A DNA stretch of 64,000 bases from Streptomyces sp. NBC_00286 (GTDB lineage Bacteria; Actinomycetota; Actinomycetes; Streptomycetales; Streptomycetaceae). The translations under genes were made by a program, and so were the position numbers. The first letter of the stretch is position 1; the number at the start of each line of letters is the position of its first letter. The stretch covers positions 3,596,001-3,660,000 of the forward strand of contig NZ_CP108054.1 in the NCBI RefSeq assembly GCF_036173125.1, in the 5' to 3' direction. Positions 16,021-23,747 of this stretch are shown one piece after another. The notes beneath the pieces were generated by a model, which was not told the origin of the DNA, did not search any database, and saw only the letters and a program-made list of their open reading frames with translations.

Positions 16021-16410
16021 TTACGACGGGTCTCCGCTCCCGTAAGGCCGCGTCAGAATCTCCAGGTTGTGGCCGTTCGGGTCGTCGAAGTAGGTGCCGC
16101 GGCCGCCGTCGTTCCTGTTGATCTCGTTGACGCGGCGGTGGAACGGGTCCGCCCAGTACGTCAGACCAGCGGCCCGGATTCGGGCGAAGATCGCGTCGAA
16201 GTCGTCCTCCGAGACCAGGAACGCGTAGTGCTGCGGAGTGATGGGGTCGTCGGCGTCGGCGTAGTCGAGGGTGACGCCGTTGGGGATCTGGACCGGGATG
16301 AACGGGCCGAAGGGCGAGCTCACCTCCAGACCCAGGATGTCGGCGAGGAACTGGGCCGAGGCCTTCTTGTCGTGGGCGGCGACGATGGTGTGGTTCAGCT
16401 CGACAGTCAT
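16021..16410 (-). CDS. VOC family (glyoxalase/dioxygenase-fold) protein
   Basis: 129 aa with a very strong ribosome site (GAGGAGG 8 nt upstream). Two beta-alpha-beta-beta-beta units: LNHTIVAAHDKKASAQFLAD, then PQHYAFLVSEDDFDAIFARI and YFDDPNGHNLEILTRPYG. Candidate metal ligands are His in LNHT, His in PQHYAF and Glu in NLEIL, the usual VOC positions. The substrate is unknown; such small proteins include glyoxalase, dioxygenase and antibiotic-resistance relatives. It is transcribed alone. Confidence 0.85.
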   Translation of the reverse strand: MTVELNHTIVAAHDKKASAQFLADILGLEVSSPFGPFIPVQIPNGVTLDYADADDPITPQHYAFLVSEDDFDAIFARIRAAGLTYWADPFHRRVNEINRNDGGRGTYFDDPNGHNLEILTRPYGSGDPS

Positions 16411-16460
16411 CGTGCGGACCTCCTCAACTCGCTATTCAGCGACATTTCCACACTAAACGG

Positions 16461-16492
16461 CAGCCCTGTGCCCCTTAAGGGGCACAGGGCTG
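16461..16492. terminator. 32-bp perfect palindrome between ADH and VOC genes
   Basis: A fully self-complementary 32-bp sequence, CAGCCCTGTGCCCC then TTAA then GGGGCACAGGGCTG. It lies downstream of the alcohol dehydrogenase gene (stop at 16589, minus strand) and upstream of the VOC gene, so it probably ends ADH transcription. A REP-family repeat abuts it. Confidence 0.6.
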
Positions 16493-16493
16493 C

Positions 16494-16570
16494 TCAAGGG
16501 GCACAGGGCTGCGACATATGCGGCTCCGCCGCGCGGGCCCGACCAGCCACATCGGGCCCGCACATTTCGC
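16494..16570 (+). repeat. REP-like dispersed repeat, copy 1
   Basis: Contains GGGGCACAGGGCTG, GCGGCTCCGCCGCGCGGG and CGACCAGCCAC in this order. The same order recurs at 21628-21705 and 56450-56512 in this orientation, and inverted at 28186-28249, 42773-42832 and 60205-60315. The GCGGCTCCGCCGC core is palindromic. Confidence 0.8.
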
Positions 16571-16588
16571 GCAGCGCTCCCCGCGGAG

Positions 16589-17632
16589 CTAGATCGTCGC
16601 GGTGTCGATCACGAAGCGGTAGCGCACATCGCTGCTCTGCACCCGCTCGTACGCCTCGTTGATCTCGGACGCGCCGATCAGCTCGATCTCCGCGCCGATG
16701 CCGTGCTCCGCGCAGAAGTCCAGCATCTCCTGGGTCTCCCGGATGCCGCCGATGGCGGAGCCGGCGAGGGTCTTGCGGCCCATGATCAACGAGAAGAGGT
16801 TGACGGAGACCGGCTCCTCGGGGGCGCCGACATTCGCCAGGGCGCCGTCCGTGCGCAGCAGGGACAGGAACGCGTCGAAGTCGAGCGGGGCCGAGACCGT
16901 CGAGACGATGAGGTCGAAGGTGCCGGCCAGCTCCTGGAAGGTCTTCGGGTCGCTGGTGGCGTAGTAGTGGTCGGCGCCCAGCTTCAGGCCGTCCTCCTGC
17001 TTGCGCAGGGACTGCGAGAGGACCGTGACCTCGGCGCCGAGTGCGTGCGCGATCTTGACGGCCATGTGACCGAGTCCGCCCATGCCGACGACGGCGACCT
17101 TCTTGCCGGGGCCGGCGTTCCAGTGCTTTAGGGGCGAGTACGTGGTGATGCCGGCGCAGAGCAGCGGCGCGGCCACGTCGAGGGACAGGCCGTTGGGGAT
17201 GCGGACGACGTAGTTCTCGTCGACGACGATCTTCTCGGCGTAGCCGCCGTAGGTGGGCTCGCCGTCCTTGTCGAGGGCGTTGTACGTGCCGATCATGCCG
17301 CCGCCGGTGCAGTACTGCTCCTGACCGGCCTTGCAGTTGTCGCACTCGCGGCAGGAGTCGACCATGCAGCCGACGCCCACGCGGTCGCCGACCTGGTACT
17401 TGGTCACGCCGGGGCCGACCTCGGAGACGACGCCCGCGATCTCGTGACCGGGGACCATCGGAAAGATCGCCTCGCCCCAGCCCTCCTGCACCTGGTGGAT
17501 GTCGGAGTGACAGATGCCGGCGAACTTGATGTCGATCAGCACATCGAACTCGCGGACCGCGCGGCGCTCGATGGTGGTGCGCTCCAGCGGAGCCTTGGCG
17601 GCGGGTGCGGCGTACGCAGCAACAGTGGTCAT
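16589..17632 (-). CDS. Zinc-dependent NAD(P)H alcohol dehydrogenase (YahK/CAD type)
   Basis: 347 aa. The catalytic zinc site is shown by GICHSDIHQ and PGHEIAG, and the structural zinc by the cysteines of [15 protein letters not shown]. The Rossmann fold is marked by [20 protein letters not shown] and the MIGTYN insertion fit the cinnamyl-alcohol-dehydrogenase-like group that reduces a wide range of aldehydes with NADPH in the cytoplasm. An XRE-family regulator is divergently transcribed 186 bp away, a common regulator-oxidoreductase arrangement. Confidence 0.92.
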   Translation of the reverse strand: MTTVAAYAAPAAKAPLERTTIERRAVREFDVLIDIKFAGICHSDIHQVQEGWGEAIFPMVPGHEIAGVVSEVGPGVTKYQVGDRVGVGCMVDSCRECDNCKAGQEQYCTGGGMIGTYNALDKDGEPTYGGYAEKIVVDENYVVRIPNGLSLDVAAPLLCAGITTYSPLKHWNAGPGKKVAVVGMGGLGHMAVKIAHALGAEVTVLSQSLRKQEDGLKLGADHYYATSDPKTFQELAGTFDLIVSTVSAPLDFDAFLSLLRTDGALANVGAPEEPVSVNLFSLIMGRKTLAGSAIGGIRETQEMLDFCAEHGIGAEIELIGASEINEAYERVQSSDVRYRFVIDTATI

Positions 17633-17818
17633 GCCGGGGGTTCTCCTAGCGGGGGTTTCGTGCCCGGCTGCCTTCTTTCCGTCCGGGCACGTCGTCCAGC
17701 CTGCCGGAGCGCCCAGCGTTTACCCAGGTCACGGCTTTGCGTACGTTCGCTGGTCCTACTACTGGCGGGGACAGGCTCGTGTGCGTACGACCACACGCCG
17801 ACCGTGAATACTGGACGC

Positions 17819-18730
17819 ATGGACGCACAGCCCCACCCCGACCACGAGCCCGGCACGGGCCTGGACCGCCGCGCCGAGCTCAGCGAGTTCCTGCGCACCC
17901 GGCGCGCCCGGCTGAAGCCGGAGGACGTCGGGCTGCCGGACTTCGGGCGGCACCGCCGGGTGCCGGGGCTGCGCCGCGAGGAGCTCGCGCAGCTCGCCGG
18001 GGTGTCCGTGGCGTACTACACGCGCCTGGAGCAGGGCAACGGGCGCAACGTCTCGGCGGAGGTCCTGGACTCCATCGCCCGCGCCCTGCGCCTGACTGAC
18101 GCCGAGCATGCGCATCTGACCCACCTGGCGAAGCCCAAGCAGCACAAGAAGAAGCCGGCCGCACCGACCCAGCACATACGGGCCGCGCTGCGGCAGCTGC
18201 TGGACTCGATCGACGGTGTCCCGGCGTACATCGTGGGGCGCCGCTCGGACATCCTGGCCTGGAACCGGATGGCCGCGGCACTCTTCGGCGACTGGTCGGA
18301 GCTGCCGCCGCAGGAGCGGAACTGGGCGCGGCTGGTGTTCCTGAACCCCGCGTCCCGCGAGCTGTTCGTGGAGTGGGACCAGAAGCAGGCCGACATGGTC
18401 AGCTTTCTGCGCATGGACGCCGGCTGCCACCCCGACGACCCGCGGCTGTCCGCCCTGGTCGGCGAACTCTCCCTCAAGAGCGAGGAGTTCAGGCGGCTGT
18501 GGGCCAGGCACGACGTCAAGGAGAAGAGCCACGGCGTCAAGCGCCTGCGCCACCCGCTCGTCGGCGACCTGACGCTGTCCTTCGAGACGTTCCACATGGC
18601 CGACGACGCCCAGCAGTCGCTGATCACCTACCACGCGGAGCCGGGATCGCCGTCGGCAGAGGCCCTGCGCCTGCTGGCGAGCTGGGGCAGGGACGCCACG
18701 CACGCGGGCCGGACCGCTCCCCAGGCGTAG
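17819..18730 (+). CDS. XRE-family regulator with MmyB-like ligand domain
   Basis: 303 aa from ATG 17819. The helix-turn-helix is at about residues 40-80 (RVPGLRREELAQLAGVSVAY, YTRLEQGNGRNVSAEVLD). The C-terminal half (IVGRRSDILAWNRMAAALFG, FLNPASRELFVEWD) is the MmyB-like ligand-binding, PAS-like domain, known to bind fatty acids or similar hydrophobic molecules in relatives. It is divergent from the alcohol dehydrogenase gene and probably controls it. No clear ribosome site precedes the start, so the mRNA may be leaderless. Confidence 0.88.
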   Translation: MDAQPHPDHEPGTGLDRRAELSEFLRTRRARLKPEDVGLPDFGRHRRVPGLRREELAQLAGVSVAYYTRLEQGNGRNVSAEVLDSIARALRLTDAEHAHLTHLAKPKQHKKKPAAPTQHIRAALRQLLDSIDGVPAYIVGRRSDILAWNRMAAALFGDWSELPPQERNWARLVFLNPASRELFVEWDQKQADMVSFLRMDAGCHPDDPRLSALVGELSLKSEEFRRLWARHDVKEKSHGVKRLRHPLVGDLTLSFETFHMADDAQQSLITYHAEPGSPSAEALRLLASWGRDATHAGRTAPQA

Positions 18731-18757
18731 CACCCGGCCGCAGCAGCCGCTGAAGTC

Positions 18758-19528
18758 CTACGGCCGGTACGGCGGAGCCGCTCCCCATGTCCACTTCGGC
18801 ACCGGCTGCTCCGCCGGAGGCTTCGCGTCCGGGCCCGAGAAGTACACCGCGAGCCGCGTCCCCCACTCCGCGTACGCGACGAAGGCCGAGCGGAACTCAG
18901 CGTCGGTCGGGAGGCCCGCCTCGTCCGCCGCGTCCTGGAGGAGATTGACCCAGCGGCGGCGCTGTACCTCGGTGATGCCCTTGCCGAGGTGCTTGGCGAC
19001 CATGTGACCGTGGCCGCCCTGCGTCTCGGAGTAGGCCGCCGGGCCGCCGAAGACCTCGCCGAGCCAGAGCGCGACATGCGAGGCGTGTTCGGGGGCGAGA
19101 CCGGCGAAGACGGGGGCCAGGACGTCGTCCCGTAGCACCTTGTCGTAGAAGACCTCGGTGAGCCGGGAGAAGGCCTCGGCGCCGCCCGCCCAGGCGTACA
19201 GCGTCGGCACGGCCGCGCCCGCGCCGCGTACGGTGGTCGGCTTGTAGTGGCGCATCTCCTCGATGTCGCCCACGTACGGCCGGATCTCGGCGAGGAAGTC
19301 GGAGAACAGCTCCGACTTCCGGAAGCCCTCGAGGTGATCCTCGGACGAGGTCCAGGTGATCCGCAGGATGAAGTGCTCGAAGTCCTCCTCGCAGCGTGCC
19401 AGTTCGTAGTCGACGCACTGCGGGGCCGCGGCGAGATGGGCGGCGGCACGGGTGTAGGCGGCCAGGAACTCGGCCGACTGCTGCTCGGGGATGCGATACC
19501 GGATGTACTCGACGGTGTGGGCGGTCAT
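18758..19528 (-). CDS. Fusion of ABM monooxygenase-like domain and group II truncated globin
   Basis: 256 aa. Residues 1-100 are an antibiotic-biosynthesis-monooxygenase-like ferredoxin-fold domain (VEYIRYRIPEQQSAEFLAAY, RCEEDFEHFILRITWTS). Residues about 110-235 are a truncated haemoglobin: LYAWAGGAEAFSRLTEVFYD with a B10-type Tyr, GGHGHMVAKHLGKGI with the proximal His, and RRRWVNLL with the group II G8-type Trp. The product should bind haem and oxygen or NO and may couple this to an oxidation by the N-terminal domain. GGAGG is only 2 nt from ATG 19528, so a GTG at 19537 is an alternative start. Confidence 0.88.
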   Translation of the reverse strand: MTAHTVEYIRYRIPEQQSAEFLAAYTRAAAHLAAAPQCVDYELARCEEDFEHFILRITWTSSEDHLEGFRKSELFSDFLAEIRPYVGDIEEMRHYKPTTVRGAGAAVPTLYAWAGGAEAFSRLTEVFYDKVLRDDVLAPVFAGLAPEHASHVALWLGEVFGGPAAYSETQGGHGHMVAKHLGKGITEVQRRRWVNLLQDAADEAGLPTDAEFRSAFVAYAEWGTRLAVYFSGPDAKPPAEQPVPKWTWGAAPPYRP

Positions 19529-19550
19529 GCCCTCCACAGAAACACGAACG

Positions 19551-19580
19551 GCCCGCCGGGACCATGAGGTCCCGGCAGGC
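19551..19580 (-). terminator. Terminator of the L,D-transpeptidase gene
   Basis: A 13-bp stem (GCCCGCCGGGACC with GGTCCCGGCAGGC, one mismatch) around ATGA, 73 bp after the transpeptidase stop codon and just before the globin-fusion start. Confidence 0.65.
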
Positions 19581-19652
19581 CATCGTCTGCCTACGCCCAC
19601 CGCGTACAAACCGGACGCGTCACATCCGCGCCACCGTCCGCGAAACGGGCCG

Positions 19653-20906
19653 TCAGAGCGCCGAACCGGCCTTCCACTCGGCCCAGTCCATGTTCCAGCC
19701 GTTGAGGCCGTTGTCCGGAGCGATCTGCTTGTCGCCGGTGTTCTGCACCACGACGACGTCACCGATCATCGAGTTGTTGTAGAACCAGGCGCCCTCGGTG
19801 TTCGGGTCGTCCGCACCCTTGCTGTCGTTCAGACCGACACAGCCGTGGCTGGTGTTGACGTTGCCGAAGACGTCGTCGGCACCCCAGTAGTTGCCGTGGA
19901 TGAAGGTGCCGGAGGTCGACAGGCGCATGGCGTGCGGTACGTCCTCGATGTCGTACTCGCCCTTGCCGTCGTCGTCGGTGAAGCCGACCGTCGCGCCGTT
20001 CATCCGGGTCTCCTTGAACTTCTCGGAGATCACCATCTGGCCCTCGTACGTCTTGTTCTCGGGCGAACCGGCGGAGATCGGAATGGTCTTGATGGTCTTG
20101 CCGTCGCGCATGACCTTCATCTGCTTGGTCTTGGCGTCGACGACCGAGACCTGGTTGCGGCCGATCGTGAAGGAGACCGTCTTCTGCTGGACGCCGGTGA
20201 CGCCTTCCGCGCCCTCGACGCCGTCCAGGGCCAGCTTGAGGGTGACCTTGGAGCCGCTCTTCCAGTACTCGTCGGGGCGGCAGTCCATGCGCTGGGTGCT
20301 GAACCAGTGGCAGGCGACCTCCTGGCCGCTGCTGGAGGTGACCGTGATCCCCTTCTGCACGGCCTCCTTGTTGGTGATCTCCTTGTCGAAGTTGATCGAG
20401 ACCGGCATACCGACGCCGACCGTGGAGCCGTCGTCGGGCGTGAAGGTGCCGATGAAGCTGTTGGACGGGGAGACGGTCGTGAACGAGGCGTTCTCGTGGG
20501 CGGCGCGGCCCTCGGAGTCCTCGGCGGCGACCGCGAGCTTGTACGTGGTGGACCGCTCCAGCTGAACGCTGGGGGACCAGCTCTTCTTGTCGGCCGATAT
20601 CTCGCCTTCGACGGCGTCGCCGGCCGAGGTCTTCATGGTGACGTCGGTGAGCGTGCCCTTGCTCACGGTGACCTTGGCGGCGTTGTTGATGGAGGCGTTG
20701 TCGGTGCCGTCCTTCGGGGTGATCTTGATTTCGGCGTCGGAACTCTTCTCGGCCGCCGCCTCGTCGACCTTGGACTGCGAGGTGCCGTCCCCCTCGGCGC
20801 CGGACTTGCCGTCGTCGCCGCTCCCGCTGCACGCAGAGAGCACCAGCACCCCTCCGAGCAGTGCGGACGCGACCGTCAGGCCTTTGCGCCGCTTACTGTT
20901 CGTCAT
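19653..20906 (-). CDS. L,D-transpeptidase lipoprotein (YkuD domain)
   Basis: 417 aa from ATG 20906, chosen because GGAGAA lies 7 nt upstream; an ATG at 20921 is possible. A lipoprotein signal ends in the lipobox LSAC (about residue 26). Two immunoglobulin-like beta domains follow (TPKDGTDNASINNAAKVTVS; FIGTFTPDDGSTVGVGMPVS), then the YkuD catalytic domain with HGNYWGADDVFGNVNTSHGC, where His and Cys are the active residues. It forms 3-3 cross-links in peptidoglycan outside the membrane, as mycobacterial LdtMt2-type enzymes do. Confidence 0.93.
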   Translation of the reverse strand: MTNSKRRKGLTVASALLGGVLVLSACSGSGDDGKSGAEGDGTSQSKVDEAAAEKSSDAEIKITPKDGTDNASINNAAKVTVSKGTLTDVTMKTSAGDAVEGEISADKKSWSPSVQLERSTTYKLAVAAEDSEGRAAHENASFTTVSPSNSFIGTFTPDDGSTVGVGMPVSINFDKEITNKEAVQKGITVTSSSGQEVACHWFSTQRMDCRPDEYWKSGSKVTLKLALDGVEGAEGVTGVQQKTVSFTIGRNQVSVVDAKTKQMKVMRDGKTIKTIPISAGSPENKTYEGQMVISEKFKETRMNGATVGFTDDDGKGEYDIEDVPHAMRLSTSGTFIHGNYWGADDVFGNVNTSHGCVGLNDSKGADDPNTEGAWFYNNSMIGDVVVVQNTGDKQIAPDNGLNGWNMDWAEWKAGSAL

Positions 20907-21306
20907 CACACGCTTCTCCATCGTTGCCGAATGCCCAAGACACCTGAGAATCCCCGTAACTTCTAGAAACGCCAGAACCGATGCATCCCGTTCCACATAT
21001 GTCGCCGGTGTGGGGCACACCACGTCGGTACGTCGTCGTACGACTGGTGCGGGTGTCGGTCAGCGCTCCCCCTGAGACGACAGAACCCGGCCTCCGGTTG
21101 CGGTCGTCCACCGCGACATCATCCTCGCCCGGGCACCGATCCGGCGAATCGGGGGCGCGGTGTGCTCCGTCACTGCACCGACTTCACGCCATCACGGCCA
21201 TCGATCGTGCGACTCCCAGGTACCGTGACTTTCCTGAGACCCGCATCTTTCATTAGCATCGGTCCTCACGGCCAATTCGCCTGCACCGCAAGGGGATCGA
21301 TACTCC
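20907..21306. other. Divergent intergenic region with two short dyads
   Basis: 400 bp between the transpeptidase gene (leftward) and the small LAXTG gene (rightward). No gene is seen. It contains GGTGTG-N3-CACACC and, 20 bp further, GTACGTCGTCGTAC with GTCGTACGAC nearby, both possible regulator sites. I could not place -35/-10 elements with confidence. Confidence 0.45.
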
Positions 21307-21627
21307 GTGTCCGCCGCTCGTCGATCGCTGCTGACCGCCACCGCCGCGGGCACCCTCCTGGGTGCCCTGTGGTTCGTCCCGTCCGCCAATGCGACGTGGG
21401 ACGGTCCCGCGGCGGAGACCAGAGCAGAGCGGACCTCGACGATCACGAACGCCGAGCCCGCCTCCTCCAACGACTCGGCTTCCACCGACCAGTCCACCCA
21501 AACGCAACTCGCCGACACCGGCGCCTTCGACACGACCCCGTACTTGGTCGGCGGCACGCTGTTCCTGGGCCTGGGGGCGGGCTTCGTCGTGTATTCGGTA
21601 CGACGGGAGCGGGGCGGGGCTTTCTGA
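21307..21627 (+). CDS. Small LAXTG sortase substrate
   Basis: 106 aa, GTG start. Signal peptide at 1-30 (RRSLLTATAAGTLLGALWFV, cleavage near ANA-TW), a short Ser/Thr/Glu-rich region, LADTG at about 69-73, a hydrophobic helix (PYLVGGTLFLGLGAGFVVYS) and the basic tail RRERGG. Only about 38 residues lie between the signal peptide and LADTG, so it is a very small wall-anchored surface peptide. It is the second LAXTG protein in this window; the function is unknown. A REP-like repeat follows the stop. Confidence 0.82.
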   Translation: MSAARRSLLTATAAGTLLGALWFVPSANATWDGPAAETRAERTSTITNAEPASSNDSASTDQSTQTQLADTGAFDTTPYLVGGTLFLGLGAGFVVYSVRRERGGAF

Positions 21628-21705
21628 GCGCCCCGCAGGGGCGCGGGGCTGTGTCAAATTGCGGCTCCGCCGCGCGGGCGCGACCAGCCACGACGGACTC
21701 GCAGC
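21628..21705 (+). repeat. REP-like dispersed repeat, copy 2
   Basis: GCGCCCCGCAGGGGCGCGGG hairpin followed by GCGGCTCCGCCGCGCGGGCG and CGACCAGCCAC. It sits between convergent genes and may terminate both. Confidence 0.8.
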
Positions 21706-21730
21706 CCGGAACTGCCCTCCAACGCGGCGC

Positions 21731-23212
21731 CTAGCCGCGGCTGCGCGGACGCGGCCCGCCTCTCCTGGCTCCACCACCCCTGCGCGGCCGAGACTTCGCC
21801 TGGGGCTGGACGGCGGGCGCCGGGACCTCGATGACCACCGGCACGCCGGACGGCTCCCTGGCGCCGGTGATCCGCGACAGCTCTTCGTCGCCCGACTTGA
21901 CCCGTACCGTCCGCGGACTGATCCCCGCGTCCGACATCAGCCGGGTCATCTCGCGCTTCTGCTCCGGCAGGACCAGGGTGACCACGCTGCCGGACTCGCC
22001 CGCGCGGGCGGTACGGCCGCCGCGGTGCAGGTAGTCCTTGTGGTCGGTCGGCGGGTCGACGTTCACGACGAGGTCGAGGTCGTCGACATGGATGCCGCGG
22101 GCCGCGACGTTCGTGGCGACCAGGGCGGTGACCTGACCGTTCTTGAACTGGTCGAGGGTGCGGTTGCGTTGGGGCTGTGAGCGACCGCCGTGCAGCGCGG
22201 AGGCCCGTACGCCGTTGGCCAGCAGCCGCTTGGTGAAGCGGTCGGCGCCGCGCTTGGTGTCCACGAAGAGGATCACGCGACCGTCGCGGGCCGCGATACG
22301 CAGGGCGACGGCCTTCTTGTCGGTCTCGTCGATGACGTGCAGCACATGGTGCTCCATCGTCGTCACCGCACCGGCCGAGGGGTCGACGGAGTGCACCACC
22401 GGGTCCGTGAGGAACATCCGTACGAGCTTGTCGATGTTCTTGTCCAGCGTCGCCGAGAACAGCATCCGCTGCCCGCCCGGCTCGACCTGCTTCAGCAGCG
22501 CCGTGACCTGCGGCATGAACCCCATGTCGGCCATCTGGTCGGCCTCGTCGAGGACGGTGATCCCGACCCGGGCGAGGCTGCAGTCGCCGCGGTCTATGAG
22601 GTCCTTGAGCCGCCCGGGCGTGGCCACGAGGACCTCAGCGCCGCGCCGCAGCGAGCCCGCCTGCCGGCCGATGGACATCCCGCCGACCACGGTGGTGAGC
22701 CGCAGGTTGACGGCAGTGGCGTACGGCGTGAGTGCGTCGGTGACCTGCTGGGCGAGCTCTCGCGTGGGCACCAGGACCAGCGCGAGCGGCGCCTTGGGCT
22801 CGGCGCGGCGGCCCGAGGTGCGGGCGAGCAGCGCAAGGCCGAAGGCGAGGGTCTTGCCGGAACCGGTCCGGCCGCGGCCCAGAATGTCGCGCCCGGCAAG
22901 GGAGTTGGGCAGCGTCGCGCCCTGGATCGGGAAAGGCTCGATGACGCCCTGAGCCGCCAGCGTCTTCGTCAGCGCGGGCGGCATGTCCAGCGCGTCGAAG
23001 GACTCGACGGCGGGCAGCGCGGGCGTGACGGTCACCGGCAGCGCGAACTCCTGCGGCGGGGTGGCGGGCGACGACGGCTTTGTGCGTACGTTCCTGGCGC
23101 CGCCGTTGGCGGCAGCGGGGGCCCCGCCGCGAGCACCACGGGAACCGCGAGCACCTCGAGAATTCGCCGGCCGTTTACCGGCAGGTCGTTCAGGGCGTTC
23201 GAATCGAGTCAT
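21731..23212 (-). CDS. DEAD-box ATP-dependent RNA helicase
   Basis: 493 aa. All core motifs are present: the Q motif region (FPIQGATLP), GRTGSGKT (Walker A), PTRELA, TPGRL, LDEADQM, FSATL, ALHGG, ATNVAARGIHV and HRGGRTARAG. Basic Arg/Gly-rich tails flank the core (RGARGSRGARGG and RPRRGGGARRGGPRPRSRG), typical of RhlE-type helicases that unwind structured mRNA or pre-rRNA. It lies 133 bp downstream of the cold-shock protein gene on the same strand, with a strong hairpin between, so it may be partly co-transcribed and cold-induced. Confidence 0.93.
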   Translation of the reverse strand: MTRFERPERPAGKRPANSRGARGSRGARGGAPAAANGGARNVRTKPSSPATPPQEFALPVTVTPALPAVESFDALDMPPALTKTLAAQGVIEPFPIQGATLPNSLAGRDILGRGRTGSGKTLAFGLALLARTSGRRAEPKAPLALVLVPTRELAQQVTDALTPYATAVNLRLTTVVGGMSIGRQAGSLRRGAEVLVATPGRLKDLIDRGDCSLARVGITVLDEADQMADMGFMPQVTALLKQVEPGGQRMLFSATLDKNIDKLVRMFLTDPVVHSVDPSAGAVTTMEHHVLHVIDETDKKAVALRIAARDGRVILFVDTKRGADRFTKRLLANGVRASALHGGRSQPQRNRTLDQFKNGQVTALVATNVAARGIHVDDLDLVVNVDPPTDHKDYLHRGGRTARAGESGSVVTLVLPEQKREMTRLMSDAGISPRTVRVKSGDEELSRITGAREPSGVPVVIEVPAPAVQPQAKSRPRRGGGARRGGPRPRSRG

Positions 23213-23285
23213 GCTGATGGGGAATTCCTTCCTCTGGCAGTCCTGAGAGCTGCGGGCAAAGACCGGCTGGACGCGCGGACGGCAC

Positions 23286-23323
23286 GAGCCGGGGCCCGCA
23301 CCCGAAGGTGCGGACCCCGGCTC
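23286..23323 (-). terminator. Strong hairpin between csp and helicase genes
   Basis: GAGCCGGGG-CCGCACC pairs with GGTGCGG-CCCCGGCTC across a CGAA loop: about 17 bp with one mismatch. It lies 23 bp after the csp stop. It should end csp transcription or allow limited read-through into the helicase gene. Confidence 0.75.
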
Positions 23324-23345
23324 GCTTTGAGCGTGTCCCTAAGAA

Positions 23346-23549
23346 TTAGGCGGGGACGATGTTCTCCGCCTGCGGGCCCTTCTGGCCCTGCGTGACGTCG
23401 AAGGTGACCTTCTGGCCCTCTTGCAGCTCACGGAAGCCCGAGGTGGCGATGTTGGAGTAGTGGGCGAACACGTCCGGGCCGCCACCCTCCTGCTCGATGA
23501 AGCCGAAGCCCTTTTCCGAGTTGAACCACTTCACGGTGCCTGATGCCAT
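23346..23549 (-). CDS. Cold-shock protein (CspA family)
   Basis: 67 aa, a full-length single cold-shock domain. RNP1 (KGFGFIEQ) and RNP2 (VFAHYSNI) are intact, as is the start [17 protein letters not shown]. It binds single-stranded RNA and DNA and acts as an RNA chaperone. AGGAG lies 9 nt before the ATG. The transcript probably has a long leader (at least 23550-23640) containing an intrinsic-terminator-like hairpin, as detailed separately. Confidence 0.96.
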   Translation of the reverse strand: MASGTVKWFNSEKGFGFIEQEGGGPDVFAHYSNIATSGFRELQEGQKVTFDVTQGQKGPQAENIVPA

Positions 23550-23604
23550 GTGTCATTTCTCCTGATAGGTGGGCCCCATCCGGAAATGACCGGGAAAACA
23601 AAAC

Positions 23605-23633
23605 GCGCCTGAGAGAGGATTCCTTTCAGGCGC
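23605..23633 (-). promoter_or_regulatory. Attenuator-like hairpin in the csp leader
   Basis: On the minus strand GCGCCTGA and TCAGGCGC (8-bp perfect stem, 13-nt loop that can pair further) are followed by GTTTTGTTTT. This is the form of a Rho-independent terminator, yet it lies 55 bp before the csp start codon. It may stop transcription early at normal temperature or refold in the cold. Confidence 0.6.
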
Positions 23634-23687
23634 ACAAAGTTAATGGGTACCAAAAACGTTTCGTTATGAACCCTAGCACAGATCCTG

Positions 23688-23718
23688 GCGGGGGCACGAT
23701 CTGCCGACGTGCCCCCGC
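23688..23718 (-). terminator. Terminator of hutH
   Basis: Perfect 11-bp stem GCGGGGGCACG/CGTGCCCCCGC with a 9-nt loop, 30 bp after the hutH stop codon. Confidence 0.7.
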
Positions 23719-23747
23719 TCACACCTGCCGAAGCAGCCTCGGAACCC

